A DNA stretch of 64,000 bases from Glebionis coronaria. Its lineage: Eukaryota > Streptophyta > Magnoliopsida > Asterales > Asteraceae. Positions 31,005-44,000 of this stretch are shown here, one piece after another. How positions within the stretch are numbered: the first letter of the stretch is position 1; the number at the start of each line of letters is the position of its first letter. The stretch is from contig CM046882.1 in the NCBI GenBank assembly GCA_025667525.1, positions 520,826,618 to 520,890,617 on the forward strand, in the 5' to 3' direction. The notes under the pieces are model-generated. The model worked only from the letters and a program-made list of their open reading frames with translations. It ran no database searches and was not told where the DNA came from. The translations under genes and the position numbers were made by a program.

Positions 31005-34000
31005 TGTAACACCCCCAAATTTATACAATTCAATACAACGGAAGACTCGTTGGTGTTACGGGATAGCACATTACTCGCATCATAGACGACGCTTAAAAAT
31101 CGCTTCGTTTAATAATAAAGCATTTCCATTCATAAATATAAAATTTACATAGGTCCCTAGTCATTTTATTTCATACAAGTTTTACAAAGAATTTGAATGG
31201 AAATAGTTAATTAAGTGCGGGCCATGAGTTCTTGTCGTCTTCCCGAGAATTACCTTCAAGTACCTGAGATAAAACATGTTAAAAGAAAAGGTCAGCGAAA
31301 ACGCCAAGTGAATTCATAGAGTTTAGTGAAATCCATCAATATAACATCGGTATAAAATTATTACCGAAAATCATTTTGTACAAATCTTTGTTATAGGCCA
31401 TAAAATAGCCAAAGTCATTTTATACAAATCCTTATAAAAAATCATAATATAGGCATTTGCCTTCAAAATCATTATACGAGCCAATGTCGTAAAAACATCA
31501 TACAATACGTCTTATGACGTTGTATAAAGTTAAATAAAAACCGTTATATGAATATGGTTATGTAAAACCAAAACACGAACATAAAATCAATAATAAGACC
31601 CTGTATTGCTAGTCAGGCAATATATCATAATTCAATGCATAAAGCAGTATTTTCGTTATTTGGATTATTCTAAGCCGCATGACATTGTTACCTTACTATC
31701 ACAACAACGGGTAGCTGACCCGATACTCAATTTGCCCATCTAAGTTAGCGTGTCGTCACAATAATCACTCTATGGAAATCTTCTCATACATAATTTCGCT
31801 TACCAATCAATGTGGCACGTCGGGGATCAACCGTCAAGGCGCGAACTGGGGTGATCGTCCCCAAATAGTACTATTATATGCATAAGCGTCTACCAAATCC
31901 CGGTAGTTCACAAATCATGCTAATGAGAATTTTAGTGACATAACCTAACTTTAATAATCCATTTTATCTCATTATCGGGTCATATAATCATTCATCGGGT
32001 CATACAATCATTCGGGTACAAATCAATAAACAAACAATCGGGACAAATGGTGTCCTATTTTATCAAAACTAACATGTTATCTCCCTCGCGGGTTTATAAA
32101 ACATTTCATAAAAACATTTAAAAGAGTTCGAGGCTATGAACTCACGTGGATGTGGGAAGGCGGGTTATCGGCAATTCGGATGTACGGTACGTGCTTCAAT
32201 TACGGAAACCTAGACAAATAATACTCGTATTAGACTCTTGTCCAATGACTTTATCAAAATAATAATTATGTATACATACGATGATTTTATATATATGATG
32301 ATGATCAAGTGGGTTTATACATATTTACTCATTCATTATAGTGTTTATGTGTTGGAAAATTTCAAGACTAGTTACACTAGTTTAACTTGTTTACATTTTA
32401 AATCCCAATGGGCCTATTACAAGTCCAATACTATTCATTAGCCCAATTATACTTTTATTATCAGTGTTATACTTTATATGTTGGGCCCAAATGGGTTAAG
32501 CCCAATAAATAAGTTTATAAGTGTTTTACCAAATTAGTCGGGTTTATTGTCCATGAAGGCTACTTTGGCCCGTTAATGTCTATATGTTGTAAAGCTCGGG
32601 TTTTATCGGTTTTTACTTGTTTTATATATGTTTATATATCAGTATGTGAGTTTATAAAAGTTTACATTAGACGGGTCCAACCGTCTAAGTTTTATTTAAC
32701 AAAAACGTTAATCTTTCGGTACTAGCCGAAAAGACGTAAAATCATGTTTATAGTTGTATAACTTGGAAAATATTTTATACTTGTAATTTATAAAAATGTC
32801 TTATTTTATATCATAATATATGAAATTCTTATTTATAATTACTATTAATTGTTAGTGGGTTTTCATGTGTATATATTTTATAAATATATAAGTGAGTGCT
32901 TATTTTATATAAGTTTTTATTATACAAATCTGATTTTAAATTTCATGTTCACCAAAACAGCCATATCTAGAGTTCTATATGGAGATAGAAGCCCAAATTT
33001 TTATGGCATAAATTACATGATATGTGCTCCATTTAACTCCTCTATGGCTACTGTTGAATCAGCCTCTAAGTATTTTATAAAAATCGTCCAAAACAGTCTA
33101 TGCAGATTTGTACTCTAATATTGTTTTGATCATATCTCACTCATCCTAATGATTCCATTGCATGGCCAACTCACCACATGTGTAAAAATCATATACCTTA
33201 CTGTTTTTTAATAATCTATGCCATTTTAATAGTTTATCATAAGTTTCTTCACTGTTTTATACAGCCTAGTCCTTACATCATGATTTTAACACTTTTTCAT
33301 GTAGATTCTTATCTTTTTAATCAAATCTGTCAACACCAAATCCCCACATAATGTTTTTAATCATCATATATTCATCATATACATATACAATAGGAAAGAA
33401 AATACATGATTACATAATCAAAATAACAAGAAGGATGGGAAGAATAATCCTTATACCACCATAGTGATGAAAAGATGAGGTTAATGAACAAAGCTTGGAT
33501 TTTGATGGCAAAACTTGTGATAGATCAACACCAATCTTCATGGCCACCAATACTTGTAAACTTCATGTAGAAATCAGCCCTTGAACATCACCAAATCTTC
33601 TCCGTGGATGTTAAAATCACCACCAATCAATAGAGCTTGAAGAGGTTTCCATCATATGTGTGTATAACACCAAATATTGTGGTTGAAAATTGATCAAAGG
33701 GGTGTTTTGGGGTGATCTTGGGACAAAATAGAGAGAGAGGAGAGGAGAGAGTGAGAGTGTTTAGGTGGTATTGCATGAGTTGCAAATGATAAATGGTTTA
33801 GGATAGATGGTTTTGTAAAGTTGTAGCTTAAATGTTAAGCTTGTATGACAAGTGTAAATAACTTGTTAAAAATTTGACACCAAGTTGGTGTGGTGTAACT
33901 TTGTGGCCGTCCCATGTGTGGGGGTGGGGCAAAACTTGTTTTGTCTCATCCCCAATTATTTACGGGTACTCCTCGATTCTAGTTTCCTTGATTTGCGTGC

Positions 34001-34455
34001 CCACGGGTCGTTTTACGAAAAACGTTTCTATAAATTATGAATCAACGACACAAAACGAATCTAATAAAAATTGTCTCATAAAAAACGGAGTTCAAAAACG
34101 TAAATACGTAATCCTAAGATTTCCGGTTTAGTCGTAAAGGACGTTAAATTATAATCGTAAGTCCTAATCTCTTCTCGTAAATTTGTGAGTTTATGAACCA
34201 ACTCAAAATTAAAATCCCAAAATAATATTCACGGATAAATTTATTTTCTAAAATGTCGGACTGTCACCAAAACGGTGTAGGTAAACGTAAGCACGTAACG
34301 TAGAATCCTCCGGTTTAGACGTAGTCGATGCTACTTCAAGACGTAAATCCAAATTTCTTCCCAAAAATAAGTGAGTTCATAATGTAACATTAAAATAATG
34401 TTTTTAAATAATACTTGAGAATAAAATATCAACCATAAATTGACGGATTGTCACA
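31005..34455 (-). repeat. Tekay-like solo LTR D (3451 bp)
   Basis: On the plus strand it starts TGTAACACCCCC and ends GATTGTCACA, has AATAC duplications, and contains no PBS, PPT or internal coding region, which is the signature of a solo LTR left by LTR-LTR recombination. The minus strand is taken as sense because TGTGACAATCC...GGGGGTGTTACA and a GTGAGTTCATAGCC motif run in the same direction as in T. Assignment to Tekay is by LTR style and length. Confidence 0.85.
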
Positions 34456-34460
34456 AATAC
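34456..34460. repeat. Target-site duplication AATAC, right copy (D)
   Basis: Matches 31000-31004. Confidence 0.93.
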
Positions 34461-34958
34461 CATTCACATGGGACTATGGTATCCGAGGGAAACCGGTTTC
34501 TTTCTAACGGCCTATTCTGATTCTGATCATGCAGGGTGTCTTGATACACGTAAAAGTACTTCTGGTGGTGCACAATTTCTAGGTCAAGATAAGCTTTTGG
34601 GATGGTCTTCCAAGAAGCAGGATTGCACATCATTGTCATCAGCCGAAGCGGAGTATGGGTCTCTATCTACGGGTTTGCTCAAGTTCTTTGGATGAGAACA
34701 CAACTCATGGATTATGGCTTCTACTTTGATAAAGTACCTATGTACTGTGACTCAAAGTCTGCCATAGCCATTTCCTGCAATCCGGTACAACATTCCCGCA
34801 CGAAGCACATTGATGTCAGATATCACTTCATTAAGGAACAAGTTGAAAGGGGTATCGTTGAAATATACTTTTTTGGAACTGATTACCAATTAGCTGACTT
34901 GTTTACAAAAGCTCTTTCGAAAGAGAGGTGTGCGTATCTAGTTAGGCAAATGGTATGA
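34461..34958 (+). pseudogene. C pol: RNase H
   Basis: Resumes the copia polyprotein after D. All three catalytic acidic motifs are visible: AYSDSDHAGC, SSAEAEY and [10 protein letters not shown], followed by [16 protein letters not shown] and the LADLFTKAL end motif. A frameshift around 34670-34685 separates the first two motifs from the third. The stop at 34956-34958 ends pol. RNase H would remove the RNA strand during reverse transcription. Confidence 0.9.
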
Positions 34959-35016
34959 GATGTTTGACTCCAGCAGAACTGGAGATTCTAGCAAAGAAGC
35001 CTGCTTGATTCATCTA
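34959..35016 (+). other. C 3' tail up to insertion of A
   Basis: A short stretch after the pol stop with no PPT yet. It is cut at 35017 by the LTR of A. ATCTA (35012-35016) is the expected left target duplication; the right copy would lie outside the window. Confidence 0.65.
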
Positions 35017-36262
35017 TGATTGTAGGATAAAACACGACTCTTGTTTAGGAAAACAAAAGAACGTATATGAGCGGTAAGTATCGAGTGATGATTTTAGGAA
35101 AAATCAAACACTAATGACCCAATCACTTAAAAAGAGAGAAAGTTCGTTTCCCAAGGAGGTATATGTGTGTGTTTTAACTTGTATTTATTTGAGATTAATA
35201 TTGAGAAAAATGGGGATGAAAAGATGAAAAGGCGGTTACGTTAAAATTAAACTACGACGAAAAAGACGTAAACGTAAAGTCGTGAAAAGACTACCATAAT
35301 TAAAAATTTAACTAAAACCAAAAACAAAATAAATAAAAGATTAAAAAGAAGTCAATAATAATATAAATAAAGACAAAAATCCAACAAAGATATTTTAAAA
35401 CCTTTTATTAATTAAATATTTAATTTTAAATGCTAATTAAAGCCCTAAAATTAAATATAACTAATTCAAATGTCTAAAATATGATTTTATTGAATAATTA
35501 CTTAACTTATATTATTAGAAGACTAAAAAGTAATTTTCTAAAAATTAAAAGCTATTAAAACTATTTTTAAAACTCTAAAAATGATTTAAAATGATTAAAA
35601 CCTAATTAAACTTAAAATAATTATAAAAATAAATCTAAAAGCTATAAAAATATTCTAAAAATGGAAATAGTCCTAATTAATGATAAAGAACCTAAGAAAA
35701 ATGAAAAAGAAAGAAAAATAAAACTTTGATTTTTTTTATAATAAAATAATATTAAAATAATGCTAAAAATAAAAAGTTTCTAAAATTAATTCTAAAAAAT
35801 TTCTAAAATCTTAAAATATTCTAACTAAGAGAAAACACAAATTAAAGTTCCTAAACCCTTTTTAATAATTTTATAAAAATGTTTAAAGTTTATAAAAAAC
35901 CTTAAAATAATATAAAATTAAAAATTAAAGTTTATAAAACCAAAACTAGATGTAAACCTCAAAATATTATTTTAAAAGCTAAAAATTATTTTTCCTAAAA
36001 ATTAAAAATCTTTTTTCTATTTTTTAATGATTTTATAAAAAACGTATAATAAATAAATTCTAGAAAATAATCTAATAAAAGGAAAAATATAAAAATTAGC
36101 TAGAAAAGTCACAAATCTAATAAAGGTCCTAGGAAAAATAAGCCAAACCGAATTTGCTTAACAAATAAGCTTAAAACAAACGAATAAGCTACGGCTTATA
36201 TTAATAAGCTAGAAACCAAAACGTATTAAATAACTTTTGAAAACAAACCCTAACGTAAAAAG

Positions 36263-36340
36263 CTTATCTAGATTAGCGGTAGGACACTTAACCCTCCTAC
36301 GAGAGGTCTGGTGTTCGAGTCCTGCTACGGGTAAGTTTTT
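36263..36340 (+). ncRNA. Antisense tRNA-like Pol III unit in A LTR
   Basis: Antisense to A. An A-box-like TAGCGGTAGG is followed at tRNA spacing by the B box TGTTCGAGTCC (36312-36322, one mismatch to the consensus) and a TTTTT run at 36336-36340. GCTTATC at the 5' side can pair (with two G-T pairs) with GGGTAAG at the 3' side like an acceptor stem; the anticodon and T arms are degenerate. B inserted next to the equivalent site in the other LTR. Confidence 0.55.
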
Positions 36341-37738
36341 GCTTTTATTTTCTTTTTTTATTTTTTTCTTTTTCAAACCAATCTATGACCTTGTTAACCT
36401 TACAATCCAATCCAATATCACTTTTTAGCCAAGGATTAATCTAGTTTGAAGATCAAAACGTGACAGATTTCATTTTTGAACACTTAGCAGATTTTTCCTT
36501 GTGTTTTGCTTGAGGATTTAGCCAAGAGGGGCCTGGCTTGGCTTTTTTGTGGATGATTATTGGAACAAAAGGCACCCTTGTGCTTATTGAAGCACAAGGA
36601 GTCAACAAAATGGCAATTATCAATCACTTAGCACACACAAATTTCTCAAATGATGCACACAAGGCAAAGCAAGTTGCTGATACAAAGATGAGCAGGTCTG
36701 GGGACTTATGAGCTAGACAGATTGCACAAACTTGAGTTTCAATGGTCCAAATCATGCATACAAACTCACAATCCAGCAAACAAATGAACTATAATCCTAA
36801 TAAGCACTAACACTTAACAGAATTACAAGATTAGGCATAATCTTTCATGAAAAATAAGCAGCAAAATGGTTATGCAGATTTAGCTATGCTATTCCTTTTA
36901 AAACACATAATCTTGCTTCCAATCTTGCACCAAATGATATCCTAACTAGCAGACAACTTATCTCAAACCTATCCAATAGTTCTAACACGTTTTTAAATCA
37001 CACACCAAGAATTTTACCCTGCTTAAACCTGTTTCCAAACACCCTTTTAAATCTTGAAAACCAACTTTTAACAAATCAAAGCCTCCTAAACTTATTCAAA
37101 CTGGTTCTCATAGCATTTAACATGTATAAGCACACAATAGAACACAAAATCAACAACTTAACACACTTATATCAGCAAATCAAACAAGATCAAATGAAAC
37201 TACACTTTCTGAGATTTTTCAAAGAGAAAAAAGAGAATACCTTAGGGCTTTACATCCAAAGCCCTAGTGGATGTAAATCCACCTCCCTACCAACTGGGGT
37301 TGGTGCTGATCCTTTAACAGCAACAACTTCCACCTGTTTAAGACAAATCAAAGGAAACAAAATAATACAAGCAATTATATAATCTGTTTCCTTTTTCTTC
37401 TTACTTAAACCTTTCCAAAAACTCTTAAACTTTCTTAAAACGTTTTAATAACACTTTAATCACCAATTACTTGAACTCTCTTAACATCCAAAACCTGAAA
37501 CAGATTATACCAAATAATCTCAATTTCAGAAACTTTTAAATAACTTTGAAAATCAAAGTTACTTAACCAAATAGAAAATGGAACTCAGAATCAAGCTTTG
37601 ACACAATACACAACTTTTAAAAACAATAAAAAGGAATTACTCTTGATTAAATCAAATACCAAACTTTTATTTTCTTAAAAAGGAATTACAAGTGAAAGCT
37701 TGAAAACTGGAACAAAGGGTCATCACAGGTTGATGCCT

Positions 37739-37747
37739 CTATTTATA
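37739..37747 (-). promoter_or_regulatory. TATA box of A LTR
   Basis: The minus strand reads TATAAATAG followed by AGG, at the position equivalent to TATAAATAG in E and B. Confidence 0.65.
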
Positions 37748-38774
37748 CTACTCAAATGAACAATCTAGAATCTTAAAATCAAAACCCTAATCACTAGAAA
37801 ATCCCAAATATGCCCTTGACGTTTTTGAGTGATGAGTTGTCCAAATTTGATCCTGGGCGTTCCTTTTGGCGTTGTGAGTAAGCAAATAAACTCCACTGTT
37901 GATTTGGGACACGTCACAGTACTTGGGGATCAAGGTGTAAGCTGATTGGTGGAATGAGGAATTGGGGGTGGGGTCTACAGTGAGTGGGTTGAGGGTTTTA
38001 GGTGTGGGAAAGGTTCCTGCGTGTGTGAATCACACGTGGGCAAGGTTAATTGAGTTTTACCCAAGTTTAAGTTAAGTAAAAATCTGGGTGGGGTGAAAGT
38101 GAATAGTAACTCCTTTAGATCCGATTTTGGGGGAAGAAATGTGTTAGGCGCGTTTTTCAGTTTGAATGTTTCCACTTGACAACTTAAGTCCTTGTCTTTT
38201 GGAAATTTTGGCATTTAAAGGTTTCCAGCCCTAAAACGTGTTCTCCCTTGCAAATAACTTTCACCCTTTTACATTTTTGGCACAATCTTTTGACAAAAAG
38301 TTATCAAGGAGTATTTTTGACACTTTGGGATAATTCAAGGGCTGTTCTTGGACTATATTGATCTTCAAAGGTCTTCTTTGCTTCTTAATCTTCATGAGGG
38401 ACCATAATTGACAAATTGATTTTGTTGAGGGACCAATCTTGTCATTTCTTCAAAGTTGAAGGACCTTTTTGCAATTTTGATAAACTTAAGGGACCAAACT
38501 TGTAATTATCAATATACAAGGGTTTTAAGTGTCATTTCTTCATTAATGGAGGATCAATCTTGTTTGTCTTCAAGTCTTCAAGGTATTTTGTTGAAAATTC
38601 CATGATTAGGGCCCGGTTCTTTGTACGGCTTCGTTTCTCGTGTTCGTTTTTCCTTGATTCTTGTGATCTTTTGTCTTTTTCACGATATCCATACCTAAAA
38701 TACACAAGTAAACAAACACAAGCATATATATAGTATTTTATGACATTTTTATGCATTTAAAGCCCGAAAAGAAC

Positions 38775-38804
38775 GATGAGATCATGTATAAATGCCATCT
38801 CATC
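38775..38804 (-). other. Inverted repeat across PPT/LTR junction of A
   Basis: GATGAGAT (38775-38782) and ATCTCATC (38797-38804) with a 14-nt loop. Compared with E and B, the innermost C:G pair is T:A on both sides, so pairing is kept. Confidence 0.8.
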
Positions 38805-38820
38805 ACTCCCCCATACTAAG
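38803..38820 (-). other. Polypurine tract of A
   Basis: The minus strand reads CTTAGTATGGGGGAGTGA up to the LTR start. Confidence 0.85.
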
Positions 38821-41053
38821 CCATTGCCGTGCCCTCACGCAATGCTAGAATAAAGTATCTAAGCATCACCAAAATTCAATTTTATTAACCTTTATTGAAG
38901 AGTAAAAGACTTGCAACAAACTACGAGAATGTGTAAAGACATAATGTATGATTTTCATCACCAAAAGGTGACTTTTAGGGTCAAAGAATAGAAACAAGTT
39001 AATGTCCCTTAGAGTAAACTTCTTCATCTTTGATTGTCATACATTCCATGCTAAGTGCAAAAACAAGATCATTGTTGGTACAAGTCACAATGCTAACACT
39101 ACTCATACGTTCAAATTGTGTAATACTTTTTCTCCCCGCAATCCTAGTTATTATAAAAGGAAATGGTTTACTAGCATTTTTTATCTATTTGTCATGGATC
39201 ACAAGTGATTCATATTGACTTATTTGAGTAGTTATTAGTCCGAAAGCAAAGTAGCACGATTTGATCAATAGTTAGCCGAAGGACAAAATCTTTTAAAACG
39301 GCTTCTCGTGTATCTCCTTAAGTTCATATCTTGGCATAACTCGTTTCACGATTTGAGACCTTTCTCGGACCGATATTTGGCATGTACTTCATACTTCAAA
39401 TCTTGGGAAGACGTTCTTGAAATTATGGTCTTCTCTTCATATTTTGGAATTTCTTCACTTGACGTTTTTGAGAGATTCTTCATATAGGACCACGACTTCA
39501 TCATTTTTCTTCAATCTTTACTTTGGATTTTGATATACAACGATCCGCCTCCTTTTCGGACTTGGATATATTTATCCTCATACCTTGTTAGGGTCTTTTT
39601 GGATAGACTTTCTCCATTCTTTAGGGGAGTAATAGCTTCTCGTCGTGTGTCTCGATCCTTCATATTGATTTAGGAATAATGATACTTCACATCATCTTTG
39701 GATCTTTAGCAAAAATAGAGCTCCTCATGCCTTGTTAGGGCCTTTTTGGATGATCGCCAATCTTCGCGTCCCGCTTCAATAAGTTATGCCTTGGCTATGA
39801 ACTCTATTCAACCCCGAGCAACTTTTAAACGATCTTGCGCTAGAGGCTAAGTAACCTTTCAAATCGTACGACCTTACTTATTGCAATTATGTTTTATTCC
39901 TAATGCATTGATCTTATGGGAAGAAAAAGCCACAATTAAAAACATATGAGTTTTTGAAAGAACACTTTCATGTTCTACGTTTAGCATGATCACTTGTCTA
40001 ACTCTATCATTTCTCGTTCTTCACTATATAAAGACCTCTAATTAAAGAGACTCGTGAATACTTAGCCATGCAAGTCAAAATTAAGCCAAATTTGGATTAG
40101 CTTTCATTAAGACTATATCAAATCAAAGTTTTGGGTTTTCAAGCCACCTATAGGATCTTGCACTTTCTTGGACTTTTTCAAGTTTAGAGAATGCGTTTTA
40201 AAGTTCCCTTGATAAGTGACTTTCTAGAATCAATTATAGGAACTTGCGAAAAGTTCTTGTTCTTAACCCGAATGAATTAAGACTTTCGCGTTTTAAAGCT
40301 CCCTATATAAAAGTCTAGCAAAACTTGAATTGAGCGGGTTAAGGAATGTAAATGGCTCCAAATGCCCATCAAGTCAAAAATTAACTCTTATTCTTCCCAA
40401 CGGAAAATATACATTCGTGTCTTAAAAACACTTATGAAAACTAAGAAAAATTTTAAAATTTGGCCATTTTTAGCCTTATTAGCTAAACAAAACATTGAAA
40501 GTTGGAAAACGTGAGGGCGTAGCAAAGCAAGTACCTATTCAACCCCCCATACTAAAAGTAAACATTGTCCTCAATGTTTCGAGTCTAAAGGTGGAGCACC
40601 CCCATACTAGAGACGAAGAGTCGAATGCTTAGGATCTAGCATGGAAAGGGTGATCAACAATATATCTAAAGCCGTTTATTAAGTATGCTAAAAGATAATT
40701 GTTAGAACAATAAAGGATATGCCATGGAATCGTGAAAAACTTCTTCAAACGAACGATGGAGGCTCACGTAAACGAATACGAGAGTCTTCAATCGTAGATG
40801 ATGATGATGATCTAGATAACACAATCACAAACAATCACGAGACAACGAGTTGAAAGGGTACAAGTCCCCTTATTAGTGAATATAAAAGATAAGCATGGGA
40901 TTTCCCCCACGAGGCACCTCGTTTTTGATTACCGAGTCATGAGCTCGACTCGATCCCCTTAAAATGTGAACATTTAGGGATATTCATGGTGTGGTCAATT
41001 TTTAGTGGGGCTTACATGATAAACAAGGCCCAAAAAGCAACCGGTATAAAGGA
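38821..41053 (-). other. A 3' noncoding region (no pol)
   Basis: About 2.2 kb between the gag-pro stop and the PPT without any RT, RNase H, integrase or env-like frame on either strand. Parts near the gag-pro end and near the PPT match E and B; the middle is diverged. Confidence 0.75.
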
Positions 41054-44000
41054 CTAAGTCCTTAGATGATGCAAAATACCGGGGTCGAAAATGGCATTCT
41101 CGTTTTCATTGGAAAAACAAATTAACGCCACTTCAACACGTGTCATAAACTCAAAGAGTTTGAAGAAAAGAGATGAGAAGTAGAAGGGTGGGACAAGTGG
41201 TAAGACAAACTTTTGAGCTACTCGAGGTAGACTCGCACCAAGCAAATAGAAAGATTTTCCATTTATTGCATCGATGGAAGACCGAGATTTCCCTTTACAT
41301 GAAATTCCGGGATCGAATATCTCGTCCTCGGTGGACAAGGATGGGGGAACATAAGGGGCTTCCCCCATACTAGAACCACACAAAACATCGTCAAAAGGAG
41401 TAGACGGGTTTGTAGCACTCAAATCACGTGGTGATGACGGAGTTAGATTTGTAGAAAAATCAATTAAATCACATTTAAGATCTTTTCCTTTGTTATCTTT
41501 TAAACTCTCCTTATGAAAACCCTTTTTGATTATGTCGAAAATATTCGGTGTTTCTAAGACGATGTTAGTCACACTAAAAATTCTCACATTTTGAAAACGT
41601 TTTGGTTTAGGTGGTGGCAAGTTCTCAAAACGTTTATCGACGAAGAAAACCTCCCCATCGGGGCCAACATATTCATCATCCGAAAGATCTTTCGTAGAAA
41701 CCGGCAACTTATCAATACTTTTCAAAAATGAATGTTCGAGGTGAGGCGAAGAATTTTTCGATTCAAGTATTGATGGTTTCTTCTTTGTAGGCTTTACACT
41801 CATAACCTCCACCGGCGGAGGAAATGGTAAATTGTTTTTGGCGACATTCCCTAAAACTCTTGGTGAAAATTCTTTGCAAATGACATTGGTCGAGTCACCA
41901 TGGTTTAAAGTTGCAATAGAATAGACATGAGAAAGATTGGAGTTTTGTGTTGCATTGATGACAAGTTCTTCCTCATTGAAACGAAGGGTGATTTTTCGAG
42001 CATGAACATCGATAAGTGCTCTTGATGTATCCAAAAATGAACGACCCAAAATGAGAGGAACTTTTCGATCGATGGGAATGTCTACAACGATAAAGTCAAC
42101 GGGATAGTAAAACTTTCCGACTTTAACAAAAACGTCCTCGGCTACTCCACATGCCATGATCGTAGAATGATCGGCCATCTCGATAGACATGTTCGAAGGA
42201 GTAAGAGCCGGAAGCGAAAGCGATTTGAAAATCTCGAGAGGCATCAAATTAATACTAGCGCCAAGATCGGCCAAGGCGTAGCATTCCTCTATATCTTGAA
42301 TAGCACACGGAATCAAAAATTTACCGGGATCACCGACTTTTTGTGGTATGCGGCTTAGAAAAACCGATGAACAACTAGACGATTGTTGTAACTTCTCTTT
42401 GTTGTTAAGCATACTTTTGAAGTTTGCGGCGAATCGAGGCATCATGATTAAAGCATCGGCAAAACTTATGTTAAAATGCAAATCACGAAACATTTTCATA
42501 AATAGCTCAAATTGATAATTGTTCCGTTCTTGTGCCTTCTCTTTGTTTCGTCTCGAAGGGTAAGGTAAAGGTGGTGTGGGTTGGTCATTAGGCAACGGCC
42601 TTGGAAACTCGGGTTCCACAATTGGTATTGGTTCAACCGTAGGTGTGGTTTGAGCGGTACTTCGTGGGATTGTAATATGCTCCTTTTCGACCATCACCTC
42701 GGGTTCTTTCTCGATTTCCTTCTCCTTAGAAGTACTTGGACGAGAGATTGGTTCCTTGAAAGTTTTACCACTTCGTGTAGCAACAACCTTCAATTCTCCC
42801 CTCGGGTTGTTAATGGTATCACTAGGAAGACCACCCGAAGAAGAGGGCTTACACATGATAGCTTCAAACATCTTAGCCATTCGGTCCTCAAATTTTGATT
42901 GCCTAGCATCCGCTTTCAATAACTCTTGCTTAATCTCATGTTGTCCTAATTCCATCTTTTGTTGGTTTTGTTGAAGACGTTGGACATTTCCTTCCATTTT
43001 GTTTGCATGAGTTTTAAGTTCATTAGCAAGTTCATTCTTAAGCTCGTTTTTCAACTCGGATCTTAAGCTAATCATCTCACGTTGCATATTGTCAAATTTA
43101 GCATCATTTGCTTTTGCATAGTCTAAGAATTCTCCTTGCAAATTTTTCGTGTGAGCATTTTGAAAACCTTGTGTAGTGTTTTGAAAATCACGGTTTTGGT
43201 TTTGATTAGAGATTTGTCCATTCCCACTTTGATAATTCCCTTTGTTGTAATTGCGTGTGTTGCCTTGGTAATTACCTTGGTTGTTGTTTCGATAATTGTT
43301 AACATTTTGATTTGGTGGAGCTTGATTTTGGCGGGAACCTTGGCCGTTTTGGTTGTAAGTTCCCGTTGCTACATAAGCACTCGAAGTGTTACCATCCGCG
43401 GTAATGCACTCGGAAAGATCATGAGCTCCCCCACAAGATAAACAACTTTTAGCAACCGCTTTAACCGAAGCGGAATTGGAAGCTTCTTGAGCCTTCCAAT
43501 GGGACATTAGATTAGCAAATCTATCAAAAAACCGATTTTCCTCATTAGCTTCATCATGTAAGGCGTTAATGCTACGAGACGATTGTGATGAAGATGACGA
43601 ACCCATATTGGCAACACTCGGTGTGTTATGAGGGCTATAAACCTTAGATCGATTTTCAATGATTTGTAAAGCCTCATTTGTCGTCTTGCACAAAAAATTA
43701 CCACCCGCGGCGGCATTCAAATAATCTCGTTCATGATCATTAAGCCCATTATAAAAGGTATCAATTTGATGCAATTCCGAAAAATCATGGTGAGGACATT
43801 CATGTAACATCTCTTTAAAGCGTTCCCATGCCATTGAAAAACTTTCATTGTTACGTTGCACAAATCGTGAAATCTCATTTTTTAAGTGTGTTGTTTTAGA
43901 TGGTGGAAAAAACTTGTTCACAAACTTAGAAACGAGATCGGCCCATGTCAAAATCGAATTTGGCGGTTCTTTCTCGAGCCAAATTTTTGCGGGTCCATCC

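Larger units (their letters stand above)
22408..35016 (+). mobile_element. Decayed autonomous-type Ty1/copia element C
   Basis: Order is LTR, PBS, leader with minisatellite, gag, protease, integrase, RT, RNase H: the copia order. Pol is interrupted by solo LTR D (31005-34455). The 3' tail is cut at 35017 by element A, so the 3' LTR should lie beyond the right end of the window. Many in-frame stops, frameshifts and a changed protease active site show that it is dead. It shares its leader and LTR plan with the young non-autonomous C'. Confidence 0.9.
35017..38802 (-). repeat. 3' LTR of A (3786 bp)
   Basis: Plus-strand ends are TGATTGTAGG and GCCATCTCA, and the PPT complement follows. The first 1.2 kb is strongly AT rich. 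A tRNA-like unit and a TATA box lie inside. Confidence 0.92.
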
